A DNA stretch of 64,000 nucleotides from Cryptomeria japonica (GCF_030272615.1 NC_081415.1:369527667-369591666); one strand, 5' to 3'. Shown: positions 49,582 to 61,835, counted from the first letter of the stretch. The notes: a model not told the origin generated them from the sequence alone. Made by a program: numbers and translations.

Positions 49582-49607
49582 TTGCCATCAATGCCAAAGG
49601 GGGAGAT
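49582..49607 (+). promoter_or_regulatory. D2 polypurine tract with conserved extension
   Basis: CATCAATGCCAAAGGGGGAG (49587-49606) and T before the 3' LTR. An internal second copy, TGTCATTGATGTCAAAGGGGGAG-like, lies at 49442-49466. Confidence 0.82.
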
Positions 49608-50393
49608 TGTTGGCATTCTACACTCTTATGAGAATAGTTGGTGTTGTCATCGATGGCAACCATCTGGCAACCTTTTGGTATTTATTTGGTAAGCCACCGA
49701 CAGTTACCAGCACTGACATAGACATCTACATACACCGACAGACACTTCACCAACAACAGCAACAATGCATACTGACATCCCAGCCGACAAAGAATAAACT
49801 TTTGTTTATTGTATTTAAATGTAATTATCTTTTGTAAATTCGGCATGGCATATTGTAAAAGACTCATATATATGTATGAGATCTTATAGGTCATTATATA
49901 GTGAAGTAAGAAATAGATAGAGGATGATATTGTGATATAGTTGACAATGAAGGTTTTGGTAATGGAATGAGCTTAAACCGGTACTGAACTTGGCATAGTT
50001 GATGCTATTTTGAAGAAGTACATTGTATTAGATTTCATAATCCACTTTTGTAGTCAGTGTGACTCTTATTGAGCAGTGAGCTCTAAGCAGTTGGCCTTCC
50101 TGCATGGGCAGGCCCCTCATTGTAAGTAATATTTATTCATTGGCCAGTGAGTGAATATTGTGGGTCACAAATCCCACTGAGGTTTTTCCCATACAGGGTT
50201 TCCTTGTTAAACATCTTGTGTTATGGTATTTTTTCTATGCTATCTTGATTGTTCCTGTTTACTGCATTTCTTATTTACCGGTACACTATTTTGGGATGCA
50301 AAGTTATTAATAAGTTTAAATATTATGCTAACCGGTTAGATACTGATTCACCCCCCCCTCTCAGTATCTTTAGGACTATCATTATTCCTAACA
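49608..50393 (+). repeat. D2 3' LTR
   Basis: 786 bp, same length and ends as the left LTR. The two differ by several percent by eye, more than the D1 pair, so D2 probably inserted earlier than D1. Confidence 0.93.
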
Positions 50394-51015
50394 GACCACC
50401 CAAAAAACAAGACACTTATCTTCTTCTCAAAAAATAGTGGCTCCTTATTGAAAACCACACAACTGAAACAAAGCAACTGTACAATATAGATTTATTTACA
50501 AAATGGCCTTGGGCCATCAAAACTAAAATCAATGCTTACCTCTATCAAACACATGATTCTCATTTCCATAAACTGAAGGTAAGCCTGAAATTTCACTGTC
50601 ATCTGCCTGATCAATCACACTCCCACTTCTAATCAACATATCGTACAAATAAAAATCAGCATACTGGTAATCGCCAAAAAGTTGGAAATCAAACAGATGT
50701 TGAAAGTGTTGATCACTATATGACAAAAGAATGTCATACCCTTTACAATTATTTCTCTGCTGAAAAGAAAAGTAACCCAACTCCCTCTGAAAGCTAGGAA
50801 CATCAAGCACATGTTGACCACTAGTTTGTACAAAAGGAAAGAACTCATCCTTAATATTGTCTTGCAAACTAGAGAGGAATATTTCCAAATAGAATGACTG
50901 CACTTCATCTTGCTGATCACAATTTCTATCAACACTTTGCAAACATGGAAATATATCATCAAGTAATGGTTCATTTTATAATTCCCCGCCAGGAACCCTA
51001 AAGGAAAACAACACA
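50394..51015 (-). pseudogene. Orphan minus-strand reading frame beside family C repeat
   Basis: Minus-strand open stretch from about 50975 to 50529 (EPLLDDIFPCLQSVDRN ... NENHVFDRG), acidic and rich in Asp, Gln, Phe and Tyr. It ends at an AG|GTAAGC splice-donor-like site (near 50543-50548). I recognise no domain. Its style resembles the acidic tail remnants at 60550-61300, also on the minus strand and also beside family C, so it may be part of the same low-copy or non-autonomous element. 50976-51015 is a degenerate copy of the family C repeat start (ccccgccaggaaccct). Confidence 0.3.
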
Positions 51016-52740
51016 TGTAATACCCCACCAGGAAACCCCGAAGGGATAAGCTAAAACACAAGAATAGAGTGCAATAATTTTTTTTTTTAAAAGTTACACA
51101 ACATAAGATACAACAAGATATCAAAATTTAGATTACATAGCGGAAGACATCAACTAACACCTAAAGAGTTTCCCAATGTGATTACTTAATTACGCATTTA
51201 ACTTAACTCACACTAATAAATCCAATAAGTTGATTATCATATAATGAGATAATTCTTAAACAAGGATAATTTCTTTTAGATAGATGAAAATATAATCCAC
51301 AAGATAAGGTTCATCCATTAAGATTTATCTATATTCTTCATTCATACTTTTCATTAAAATATAAGTCATGCATCTAATTTAACAACACACTTTATCATAA
51401 GCTAATGAGATCTTACTATGCATACTTAATTTCCTTTACAACAACTGAATAGATTCCATTACTCTAAGTTACATTCTTTCTTGATACAATTTATTGCATT
51501 TTAAAAGATGATTGCATACATGCATCTATGATAAATCTCATCTAAACCACTTATGCATTCGATCAAAATGGAATTCATACATGCTAACACTAAACATGGA
51601 ATATAAGAATAAAAGCATCACATAACACCAAGATGATCTCAGAGTTCACCCCTAAAGGGCTACATCTCTGGGTCTGCTCAACTGCAAGACCCCTCTGATA
51701 ATTAAATAAGGTTAAGAATACATGAGGTTCTCATAATTTACAATCCTGCCATCAAGGCGAAACATAATCAATATACAAATGACCACATCAGTCAATAAAT
51801 ACATAAACGATCCCTAAAAGGAAAGGATCCAGCTAAACATAATTGAAGCTAATATAAAGGTCCATTAGAGCATCCACAAAACTGAGCCATCACCACCGAA
51901 GGTTTAACATGAAACCAGGTACTCACAAGGGCATAGACAATAGGATGACCCACAAATGTGATCCTATCAAAACAATACAACAACATACTAGGGAACGTAG
52001 GGACAAGTGTCATCACATGACCTGGTATGGTTACCATGGCAGGTCTTCATAGGTTCTGGTCCCATATATTGGGTTACCCTGGCAACCTAATCTGAACCTC
52101 TAGCCCATCCAAGCCTCATGTGGACCCACACATCCTCTTGTGAAGACAAGGATGATGGTTTGCCATTTCAGACCTTCTCACAGCATATCGAGTTTGTGTT
52201 AGCACTCATCCCATGTGTTAGGCATAATTATCTTACTTAGAGATTAACATTCTAATCTATTGTTAGGTTATCACTTATTAGACTCACTTTCAATGGGTTA
52301 CCCAATAGCCACTTTGGGCACGACCCCCAATCGAAAGCCACTTCCCATAAGACACTAGACTATACTCAAGCGACCTCAGAAACCAAGGAATACACATGGT
52401 CAAGCAAATAGAGTTCAAAAAGGAGGGAACAACCATTTGGTCAAACACGACTCAAAAGAGGTACACTTACTGACTGTACTCTAACCAGAGACCTGACCAA
52501 CTATGGTCAACCACGAATCATCATTCGACATCCACATAAAGGATATGACCAACTACGACACCACCACAATACAACAGTCAACTTGAGACTAAGGACAGAA
52601 ACAGGTACCCAAATCAACCATACGATAGGGTCCATTCAAACAAAGCAAGGCTTGCCATTACTTAAGCAAAAAAATGAATACAAAAATTAAACTCGCATAG
52701 GCAATAACCAGCAGATACAATCTTCTTTCCCATTGATTTA
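51016..52740 (+). repeat. Family C LTR-like repeat, copy 1
   Basis: Starts TGTAATACCCCACCAGG, a start common among plant gypsy LTRs. Landmarks: T run near 51080, 'tagcggaagacatcaac' at 51138, 'ctaaagggctacatctct' at 51653, 'gtgtcatcacatgacc' at 52008, 'gggcacgacccccaatcg' at 52317. Aligned with copy 2 at an offset of about 2.5 kb with roughly 90 percent identity by eye. 52740-53546 is AT-rich filler with a (TA)n at 53340-53367. No coding potential. Confidence 0.65.
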
Positions 52741-53546
52741 ATCAATAAAGATCGATCAAGTTTTCTACATGATCTAAGTATCCAAAATACACTAACAGGA
52801 AATCATCATTGCGAGGTGAATATAATACCACAATTTGCAATAGTACCATTTGTCTATTTCTCAAAACAGAAGAAAAATATAATTAAACCATTCATTCTAA
52901 TAAATGAGATTATCAGTAACTTAACAATTTTCCAAATGATAATTAAATTCCCAATTATACCAATATCATGTCGTTAAAATTCATAATGTCCAATGATAAA
53001 ATATTCATTTCTAACATTTCCAGATGGCCTATAACATTAAAATCTTCAAATAATATATACTCCTAAATAATGTATATTTTATCTCAAAATTTTTTCCAAT
53101 ATAAATAATATTCTATTTTTTTTCAAAAAGAAACTTTCCTATTATTACAGGTCCAAAAAGATTAAATATTAATTCATATATATTTATTAACCCACGGTTA
53201 ATAAAATATACACAATTAATAATGAATAATACATAATAATCCAATTAAATATTAACTAATATATATATTAATTTTCATTAATAAAATATATATTATTAAT
53301 AATTTAATAATGCACAACTCTCAAATTAAATATTAATTAAGATATATATATATATATATATATATATTCCCATTAATAAATATATATTAATAATAATTAA
53401 TAAATAATTAATAACTTAATAACAATTTTTTTTTTTAAATTAATAAATTTATTTATTTGTATATTTTTTTTAACTAAAAAAAATAATTAAAAAAATACAA
53501 AAAGGGGGCAGCAAGGGCCGGACCCACCTCCCTTACGCGGGGGTTG

Positions 53547-55260
53547 GAAACCCCAAAGGGATAAAGCTAACACATACAAATGGAGTGCAATAATTTTTTT
53601 TTTAAAGATAAACACAACATTAAGATACAACAAGATATCAAAGATTTAGATTACATAGCGGAAGACATCAACTAACACCTAAAGAGTTTCCCAACATGAT
53701 TAATTAATTACACATTTAACTTAACTCACACTAATAAACCCAATACGCTGATTATCTTATAACGAGATAATTCTTAAACAAGGATAATTTCTTTCAGATA
53801 GATGAAAATATAGTTGGCAACATAAGGTTCATCCATTAAGATTCATCTATACCCTTCATTCAAACTTTCATTTAGAATATAAGCCAAGCATCTAATTTAA
53901 CAACACACTTGAATTTTATCATAAACTAATGAGATATTTCCATGCATACTTAATTTCATTAACAATAACTGAATGTATTCCATTATACTAAGCTACATTC
54001 ATTCATGATCCAATTTACTGCATCCAAGAGAGGACTGCATACATGCATTTAAAATTAATTCCATCTTATCCACTTATACATTCTATCAAAATGTCAATTC
54101 ATACATGCTAACACTAAACATGAAACATAAGAATAAAAGCATCACATAACACCAAGATGATCTCAGAGTTCACCCCTAAAGGGCTACATCTCTAGGTCTG
54201 CTCAATTGCAAGACCCCTCTGATAATTAATAAAGTTAAGAATACATGAGGTTCTCATAATTTACAATCCTGCCATCAAGGAGAAACATAATCAATATACA
54301 AACAACCACATTGGTCAATAAATACATAAATGATCCCTGAAAAGGAAAGGATCCAGTTGAACATAATTGAAGCTAATACAAAGGTCCATTAGGACATCAC
54401 AAAACTAAGTCATCGCAACCCAATGTCTAACATGAGACCAGGTACTCACAAGGGCATAAACAATAGGATGACCCATAAACGTGCTCCTATCAAACAATAT
54501 GGCAACACACTAGCAAACGTAGGGACAAGTGTCATCACACAAACTAGTATGGTTACCATGGTAGGTCTTCATAGGTTCCGGCCCCATACTCTGGGTTACC
54601 CTAGCCACCTAGTCTAAACCTCTGGCCCATCCAAGCCTCATGTGGACCCACACATCCTTTTGCGAAGACAAGGATGATGGTTTTCCATTTCAGGCCCTCT
54701 CACAACACGTCGAGTCTGTGTTAGCACTCATCCCATGTGTGAGGCACAATTATCTTACTTAGAGATTAACATTCTAATCTACTAATAGGTTATCACTTAT
54801 TAGACTCACTTTCGATGGGTTACCCAGCAACCACTTTGGGCGTGACCCCCAATCGAAAGCCACTTTTCCATATGACACTAGACTATACTCAAGCGACCTC
54901 AGAAACCAAGGAATACACATGGTCAAGCAAATGAAATTCAAAAAGGAGGGAACATCCATCTGGTCAAACACGACTCAAAAGAGGTACACTTACTGATGAT
55001 ACTCTAACCAGAGAGCTGACCAACTATGGTCAACCACAAATCATCATTCGACACCCACATAAAGGATATGACCAATACAACACCACAACAAAATAACAGT
55101 CAACTCGAGACCGAGGATAGAAATAGGTACCCAAATCAACCATATGACAGGGTCCAATCAAACAAAGCAAGGCTTGCCATTACATAAGCAAAAGCAAATA
55201 CAAAAATTAAACTCGCATAGGCAATAACTAGAAGATACAATCTTTTCTGAATTGAATCAA
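53547..55260 (+). repeat. Family C LTR-like repeat, copy 2
   Basis: Same landmarks in the same order and orientation as copy 1, starting at 'ggaaaccccaaaggga' (53550). The TGTAATACCCC start is not preserved. 55260-55808 is AT-rich sequence without a gene. Confidence 0.65.
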
Positions 55261-55808
55261 ACATTAAATGTCAATCAAGTTTTCTAAATGATCTAAGTTA
55301 GATTGTAGTTATCTACCTCATCTAAGTACATGTTGTTCTTGGTTTTCTAACTCTCTAAGGTTAATTGCATCAAATCATACATAAATACGTCATTATGAGT
55401 TCTTAAACCAATTTCACATAAGTATAATTAAACAACCATTAACCGACTAAATATGATATCTAATCTTCAATTAAACATCGTTGTCATATTGGTTCAAAAA
55501 TAATTTTCTCCAAGTTCATCTATCCAGAACCAAGTTACACTTTTCTGATTAGGGAAATATACACATATAAGGAATCCAAGTAAGGATAGTCCGTTCCAAA
55601 TCTTAACAATTATTCCCTTACGGATATAGAAAAATGCCAGAATCAACTATTAATTAATATATGCATTTATTAATCCATGATTAATAAAATATAACAAATT
55701 AATAATTAATAACACTATTAACAAATCAAGTAATTAATTAGAAAAATATTCATTAATAATAAAATAAAAATTTGAATATTAATTAATGTATGTTTTCCCT
55801 TATACAAA

Positions 55809-56260
55809 TAATTAATTAAAAATTAACATTAAAGTAAATAAAATATTATATATATTTTTTTATTATAAAAAAATATATATAAAAAAAATGTTTCTTTTTT
55901 TTCTTTTTATAAAAAAATCATATATAGGGGAGGGTACCCACGTGGACCCACCCACATGGCCCCCCCCCTTTGGGAGCTCACGTTGCCCCTTGGGGAAGCA
56001 CTGCTTCCTAATGGGAGCACGCAACACCCCATGGGGAGCAATGCTACTCCCAAAGGGAGCACACAACACCCATTTGGGCAGCGCTGCTTCCCAATGGGAG
56101 CACATGAGATCCCAAAGGGGGGGCCCACGTGGGTACCCTCCCCTATTTTGTGATTTTTTTAATTATTAAATGAAAAAGAAACATTTTTTATATATATATA
56201 TATATTTTATTATAAAAAAAAATAATATTTTATATGCTTTAATGTTAAATTTTAATTAAG
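55809..56260. mobile_element. Foldback (long inverted repeat) element
   Basis: About 450 bp that folds on itself almost entirely. The outer arms are AT-rich (ttaacattaaag at 55823-55834 mirrored by the ctttaatgttaa at 56237-56248). An inner perfect 20-base pair of arms, AGGGGAGGGTACCCACGTGG at 55926-55945, is mirrored at 56125-56144. The tip is GC-rich with ~42-bp partly tandem units beginning GGGAGCAC. No coding capacity. The terminal duplication is not clear. Confidence 0.8.
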
Positions 56261-56400
56261 TTTCTTTAGCGCCGCTACCTCATACTTGGGGCAATAGGTG
56301 CTGCTGTCATGGAGGCCATGGGCCCCACGTTATAATTATTTTGTTAATATTTTTTTTTAGTTTAAAAACAAATATAAATGTTTAAAAATAATAATAATAA

Positions 56401-56516
56401 TGTTATTTAATATTAAATAATAATAATAATGTTATTTAATATTAAATAATAATATTAATGTTATTTAATATTAAATAACAATATTAATGTTATTTAATAT
56501 TAAATAATAATATTAA
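56401..56516. repeat. Four 29-bp tandem repeats, each with a perfect palindrome
   Basis: Units at 56401, 56430, 56459 and 56488. Each contains TATTTAATATTAAATA, a perfect 16-base palindrome (one base differs just after it in unit 3). Confidence 0.9.
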
Positions 56517-58369
56517 TATTATTTGAGTTATTTGTTTTATTTTTTTTTGTATTATGAAAAAAAAATATAAAATAAAAGTTATTATTAACTTTGGAAATAA
56601 AGGTGAAATTTGTTTAAATTAAATAGGCAACTAAAGGGTGAAATAATTTTTTTTTTTTTTAAAGACTAAGTGCATTAGCTACAACCATTGCATGTTCAAT
56701 AACACAACAGAAGTCTAACATATGATTTCCTAAGGGTTACCAACGAAGATTAATTCATAGATTATATTAACACCATAGTTAATCCAATTGTCCATTTAAC
56801 TAGATAAATTAAATGCTTAAGTTAAAAACTACACATACATCTAAATTCCATAATGAAGAAATGAAAGTACTCCAATGTATCCAATTTCCATAAAACAATT
56901 TAACATAAGATCAAAGCAACTGAAATAACATACATTCCACTGACATACTATTACAATATCCATAAATACACGGCTTCCAATAATGCCACAAATTACAAAG
57001 TTACAATATCAAGGTTACATAAAAGTCTGATACAATGACCACAAGGTCTCAACTAAACAATGATCTCAAACCAGAGCTGGTACATGAACCACAAACCAAG
57101 AAACACCAACGAATCCTTTCCTCGCCTGAAGATACAATCCAGAACATCCGATGGGAAGTGGCACTACCACCTGACCATGTGATCCCGAAATGGAACCACC
57201 CCACCGTGCTAGGAGATAGTAGAAAACCCTCAAGCAAGCAAAGTAAGACAAGTATGAAAGGACTACAAGACTCCACAACCATCCATGTAACTCAACTCAC
57301 AAAACACAAGTGACTCTAAGGAGAGAGTGTCATTGCATGTCTTACGGTGGATACCATGGTACAACCTCCATAGGTCCCGACCCCCATCCTAGGTTTCTCT
57401 TGGTAACCTCTCCCGAGCCTTTGGTTCCAACTAAGTCTCATGTGGACCCTACCAATCCTTTCGTTAAGACAAGGTGGTAATTTTTCCATTCCAGGCCTTC
57501 TCGTAGCATTATGAGCCCTGTACTAGCACTACATTATGAGCCCTGTACTAGCACTACACCTATGCACGAGGTACATTATCTTAATTAATATTTATCTCAC
57601 TTCCCCCCCAATATATTATTAGGTTATCACTTTTTAACTGACTTTCGATGGGTTATCTTGTCATCCACTTCGGGCACGACCCCCGCTCGAAAGCAACTCT
57701 CTCATAGGACACTAACAGGAAATGTCTCTCTCTACGAGAACTCTATGGTGAAACAGACAACCATAAACAATCCTGACAAAGCACAGGTGAAGGATACATA
57801 ATCACTAACCCAAGATTGACCATTTGGACAAACACACACAATGGCTCACATCAATAAGGTTATACAACAACACCTGACCAAGGAGAAATAACAACATAGG
57901 ATACAATGACAATTCAACCAGAATTCCAATGAAATTAAGCTTGACTGAAAACACCATTTACACAAGATCCTAACATAGGCAATCTTTTAAAACAACCAAA
58001 GCATAAATTATTTGCAAATAAAGATTTTCCAGATAATAAGAAAATACAACTATTTAATACAAATAAATCCATCTTGTCATTTGTCCAATAAAGTTAAATA
58101 AATTCACATATGAATTAATCTCTTAATGTTCTCAAGCATAAATCTAAATCTAGACTTTACAAGCTTATTTGAAAACACCCAAACTATAATTTAATTATAT
58201 TCATAAAATATAATTGTAACTATAGATAAAATTATATTCATATAATATATTTATACCAATAAATAATTTACTTTTATTTATATTACAAATATATGTTTAT
58301 CAATTCAAAATTAAATTTCCACAGTATTATAAAAATAATACCAAACATTATAAAATTAACTTATATATA

Positions 58370-58389
58370 ATTATATATATACATATATA

Positions 58390-58455
<66 letters not shown>

Positions 58456-58600
58456 TATATAATTATATATATATACATATAAGTATATATATAATTATAT
58501 ATATATATATATATAATTATTTATATATATACATATATATATACATATATATGTATATATATACATATATATATATATATTATATATATACATATTTCAT
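58370..58600. repeat. (TA)n/(CA)n compound microsatellite
   Basis: Alternating TATATACA phrases with a (CA)n run at 58398-58420 and several long TA runs. Confidence 0.9.
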
Positions 58601-58731
58601 ATATTTTAAAAAGTGAATTTAAAAAAAAAACATTTTATAAAACCCTGCATGGATATCGAAAACACTATTTTCAGACTGTACCGCATGAACATTGAAAGGC
58701 GAATTAAACAACCCCCTCTATCCCCGTGCAT

Positions 58732-58851
58732 GGTAGCCCATGCTATCGCACGATAGCAAGTACTACCATCCGGTAGAACTGCTACCGCCGGTAGTACTGC
58801 GTACTACCGTCGATAGTTTATCCTACCGTAGGTAGCTCCCTACCTACTTAC
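58732..58851. repeat. Cluster of CTACC/GGTAG short inverted motifs
   Basis: Within 120 bases: four GGTAG, five CTACC and three CTATC/GATAG, mostly in facing pairs such as CTACCGCCGGTAG. The cluster is GC-rich inside otherwise AT-rich DNA. Confidence 0.85.
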
Positions 58852-58898
<47 letters not shown>

Positions 58899-60549
58899 AT
58901 ATTTTTATTAAATTAAATTTTTTTTAACAGTAATTTCAATAAAAACAATACTTTCCAATAATTTCATTTTTACAAAATTTAATCCTTCACAATATATATA
59001 TTTTCTTTTTATTTAAGATGTAAGTAAATTATTTTCCAAGATTTAATTAACCCAAATAAACTTAATATATAATTAAATTTATTTTCTTATAGTAATAAAC
59101 CATTTCACAGAGATCCCATTAATAAACAAAACTGCCATAGCAAAACTTAAAACAAAATCAAATGAGGGAAGATAATTTCTCAGGTAAATACCCTTTCTCA
59201 CAAATCTTGCAATTTTCCATGCATCATAAAACCTTGACAAATTTTTTATAATAATTTTCCTAATTTTCCCAAAATTACATTCTTCCCATAAACTAGAAAT
59301 ACACATGAGGCATGAATTTTAAAACCAAACTTGAATTCACCAGAAGAGGGTTTTGTATTTGACAATAATTTTACACACACACATCAATCAGAGAAAATGG
59401 AAGAAATAGAATTATTTTCTAAAAACCTACAATTAAGAAGTCATCCAACCTGGTATAGCTTTCCTGGAAGAAATCTTTAGAAGAGCCCTAATCTTTTCAA
59501 TAAGCTTCCAATAAATTTCTTCACCTAAATTCCTGACCTGTTTCCTCTATAACTAAAATAAAGACATATTCCCCTATTTAAACTAAAATTCTAGGTTCAA
59601 TGGTTTTTTCTCAAAAAACCTAAATTTAGAATAAAAGTAATTTTATTTTGTTTTCTAATTTTATAACAAAAGATAAGCTAACATGCAATAATTAAAAATC
59701 ATTATTCTTTCTTTTCTTTTCTCATGCAAATTAATTAATTTTCTAAATAAAGAATTAAAACAATATTTTAATTCTAATTAATTCTTTTATTCTTTTATTC
59801 TTTTATTTATTTATAATTCTAGGAAATAATAAATACAATTAATCTAATTTATTTTTCCATTTAAATAAAAATATATTTCTAATATCATGCATCTTGCAAC
59901 TTAATTTAATAATCTCTTTTAATTAACTAAATTTATAATCTCAATGCATAAACAATACAACTATGAGATAATTCCATAAACGTAATTAATTAATTAATTA
60001 AATCCACTAAAACATTCAAATTTAACAAATCTCAAGCAATTATCCATACAAAGATCAAATGAGAAAATACGAAGGCCAAACAAACTAACAAGACGACCAA
60101 CTGACGACACTCACACGAGTGTAACTGAGTAAAATAGGGTCAACTACTATCTCCTCCACTTCCATCAGAAAATATAAGGCATGCTCAGACCTGTGAAGCC
60201 AGGTGGAGACGATACCCCGTACCTACCCGGTACTTGTACCTGCAATAATCTGCATCACCGAACCACACATGCATATATATACAATATAGAAAACATGACA
60301 TACACACTGATGAAAGAGAATCGCGACGTTCCCTGTCTCACCGAAATGAGTGAAGGAAAATCATCCCTTTGCATCCAATACACTCGCAAACACACAACAT
60401 ATAATTACACATTGCATAGATAAAGTAAAATGTTAGTACATAGCAATAATCCATAAAATGCCATAAATCACAAATACTGAAATACTGCAAATAAATTATA
60501 CATCTCATCTCCAGATAAAGCATAATGTCATACAAATCTAAATAACATA

Positions 60550-61800
60550 TCATGGTAATGTATCCACTGAAAACAAACAATAATAAAATATGAGTCTAAT
60601 GAGTTCAAACAAGTAGGGGTAATACACATTTGCCACTTGCAAATCTAAGAAAATTACTTCAAATTTGTCATTCTTTTTAACAACAAAATCCACATAAGAT
60701 TTAAATTCTGAATTCATATCAGCATATGAATCCACATCATTACATCTATCAATCTTATATGCATTTTCCCCTTGTCTACTATTCAAATGAATTGTAGGGA
60801 GAGAATCGACAACATATGTATCATACTTCACACCCTCAAAAATATTATCAGTATCAAAATGTTGGTTCGGTATGAGACATTGGGGACACTTCTGGATGTA
60901 TACCTCTAAAGATCAACAACTAAGACTTATGAGATTTGTTCACTACTTAGTGAACCTTCTCCTTTATTTTCATTTTCCCTGGCTTTACCTTCTATGCTAT
61001 AAACATTGTCCCAATCTGATGCATACATTAAATCTGCAGTGCTCATGTCTTCGTGCACATTTATTTTGTCATTACATCAACTTGCATCTACATCATTACC
61101 TTTATCATGCTGATGATAAAGTGCTGCTATATGTTGCAACATGGTTTCAAAACCTTGGTTGCAAACATTTTGTGGATTGAACTTAACAACAAGATGATCT
61201 ACATTATTCAAATCTAAAACCTCAACAGGCTCATGATTATTTGAACAACTTATGTTCTCACAATTTTCTTCTTGCTTTGAATACACATCTACACTATCAT
61301 GCTAAGAATAAGAGTCATCTTCAGCATCATATGAGACATCTCCACTCATGGATTCATCTCCATCACTGTATTCAATATTATGTGCATTTTTCAGATTTAT
61401 TCATTTCAATCTCATCTATCCATTCTTTAATATGTGCAACACTTTCTTCTCTCAAGGCTATAGACAAATTAATTGAGTCGAGCTCATCAAGCTCTAAGAA
61501 TAACTTAATCCAAATAGACTCATGGGGTCTAACATGAATTGGAAGCTCATTCAATGCAATACTAAATCTTTCATAAAAGACATATGATGATTCTTCCTTT
61601 CTCTTCCCTACTTTCCTTCTTAAAAACAAGATGATTTTTTCTTGGATCTTTTGAAGATATATTTCAATCTCCCTATCAATTTCTTTCAAATTTGACAAAG
61701 GGTTTTTTAGATATAGGAGCCACATCTAGATCCATCAAATCTGAAATGACTATTGAACCATTACCATGACAATACATCTTAATGTTTTCCATTTCTTTTT
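60550..61800 (-). pseudogene. Degenerate gag-like region of an LTR element
   Basis: Three minus-strand open pieces. 61378-61725 resembles the retrotransposon Gag core of plant gypsy or non-autonomous elements (FYERFSIALNELPIHVRP ... LREESVAHIKEWIDEIEMNK). 61077-61286 and 60550-60831 are acidic, Asp/Asn/Val-rich tails without a zinc knuckle. Frame changes and stops separate them. Element E is inserted right next to it at 61836. No pol follows to the left, where family C sequence begins, so this may be the gag of the element whose LTR is family C. Confidence 0.45.
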
Positions 61801-61835
61801 TTTTTCAAAACAAATGCAGTCATTAATTTCATAAC

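Larger units (their letters stand above)
43844..50393 (+). mobile_element. Pol-less LTR retrotransposon D2, complete
   Basis: 6,550 bp on the plus strand with a perfect 5-bp duplication GACCA (43839-43843 and 50394-50398). LTRs are both 786 bp (43844-44629, 49608-50393), primer site 44632-44643, polypurine tract ending at 49607. It has the same two-gene layout as D1: Gag-like 44701-45813 and ORF2 to 49397. Neither gene contains a frameshift; only in-frame stops break them. No pol. Confidence 0.94.
56640..60540 (+). repeat. Family C LTR-like repeat, diverged copy 3
   Basis: Begins with a T run (56648-56662) like copies 1 and 2. It shares 'tcatgtggaccc' (57438), 'aggttatcactt' (57621) and 'cttcgggcacgacccccgctcgaaagc' (57668) with them, then continues further than they do: microsatellites (58370-58600), the CTACC/GGTAG cluster, AT-rich filler, and the acctgtgaagccaggtggag block (60189-60208) also found at 26298. 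If this is one LTR it would be almost 4 kb. Confidence 0.5.

Noticed and set aside
55863-56169. Reading frames over the foldback element
   Set aside because: Present on both strands as mirror images of the palindrome; no protein pattern.
60181-60423. 80-codon plus-strand frame
   Set aside because: Lies in the conserved family C block; the homologous block at 26298 does not keep the frame.
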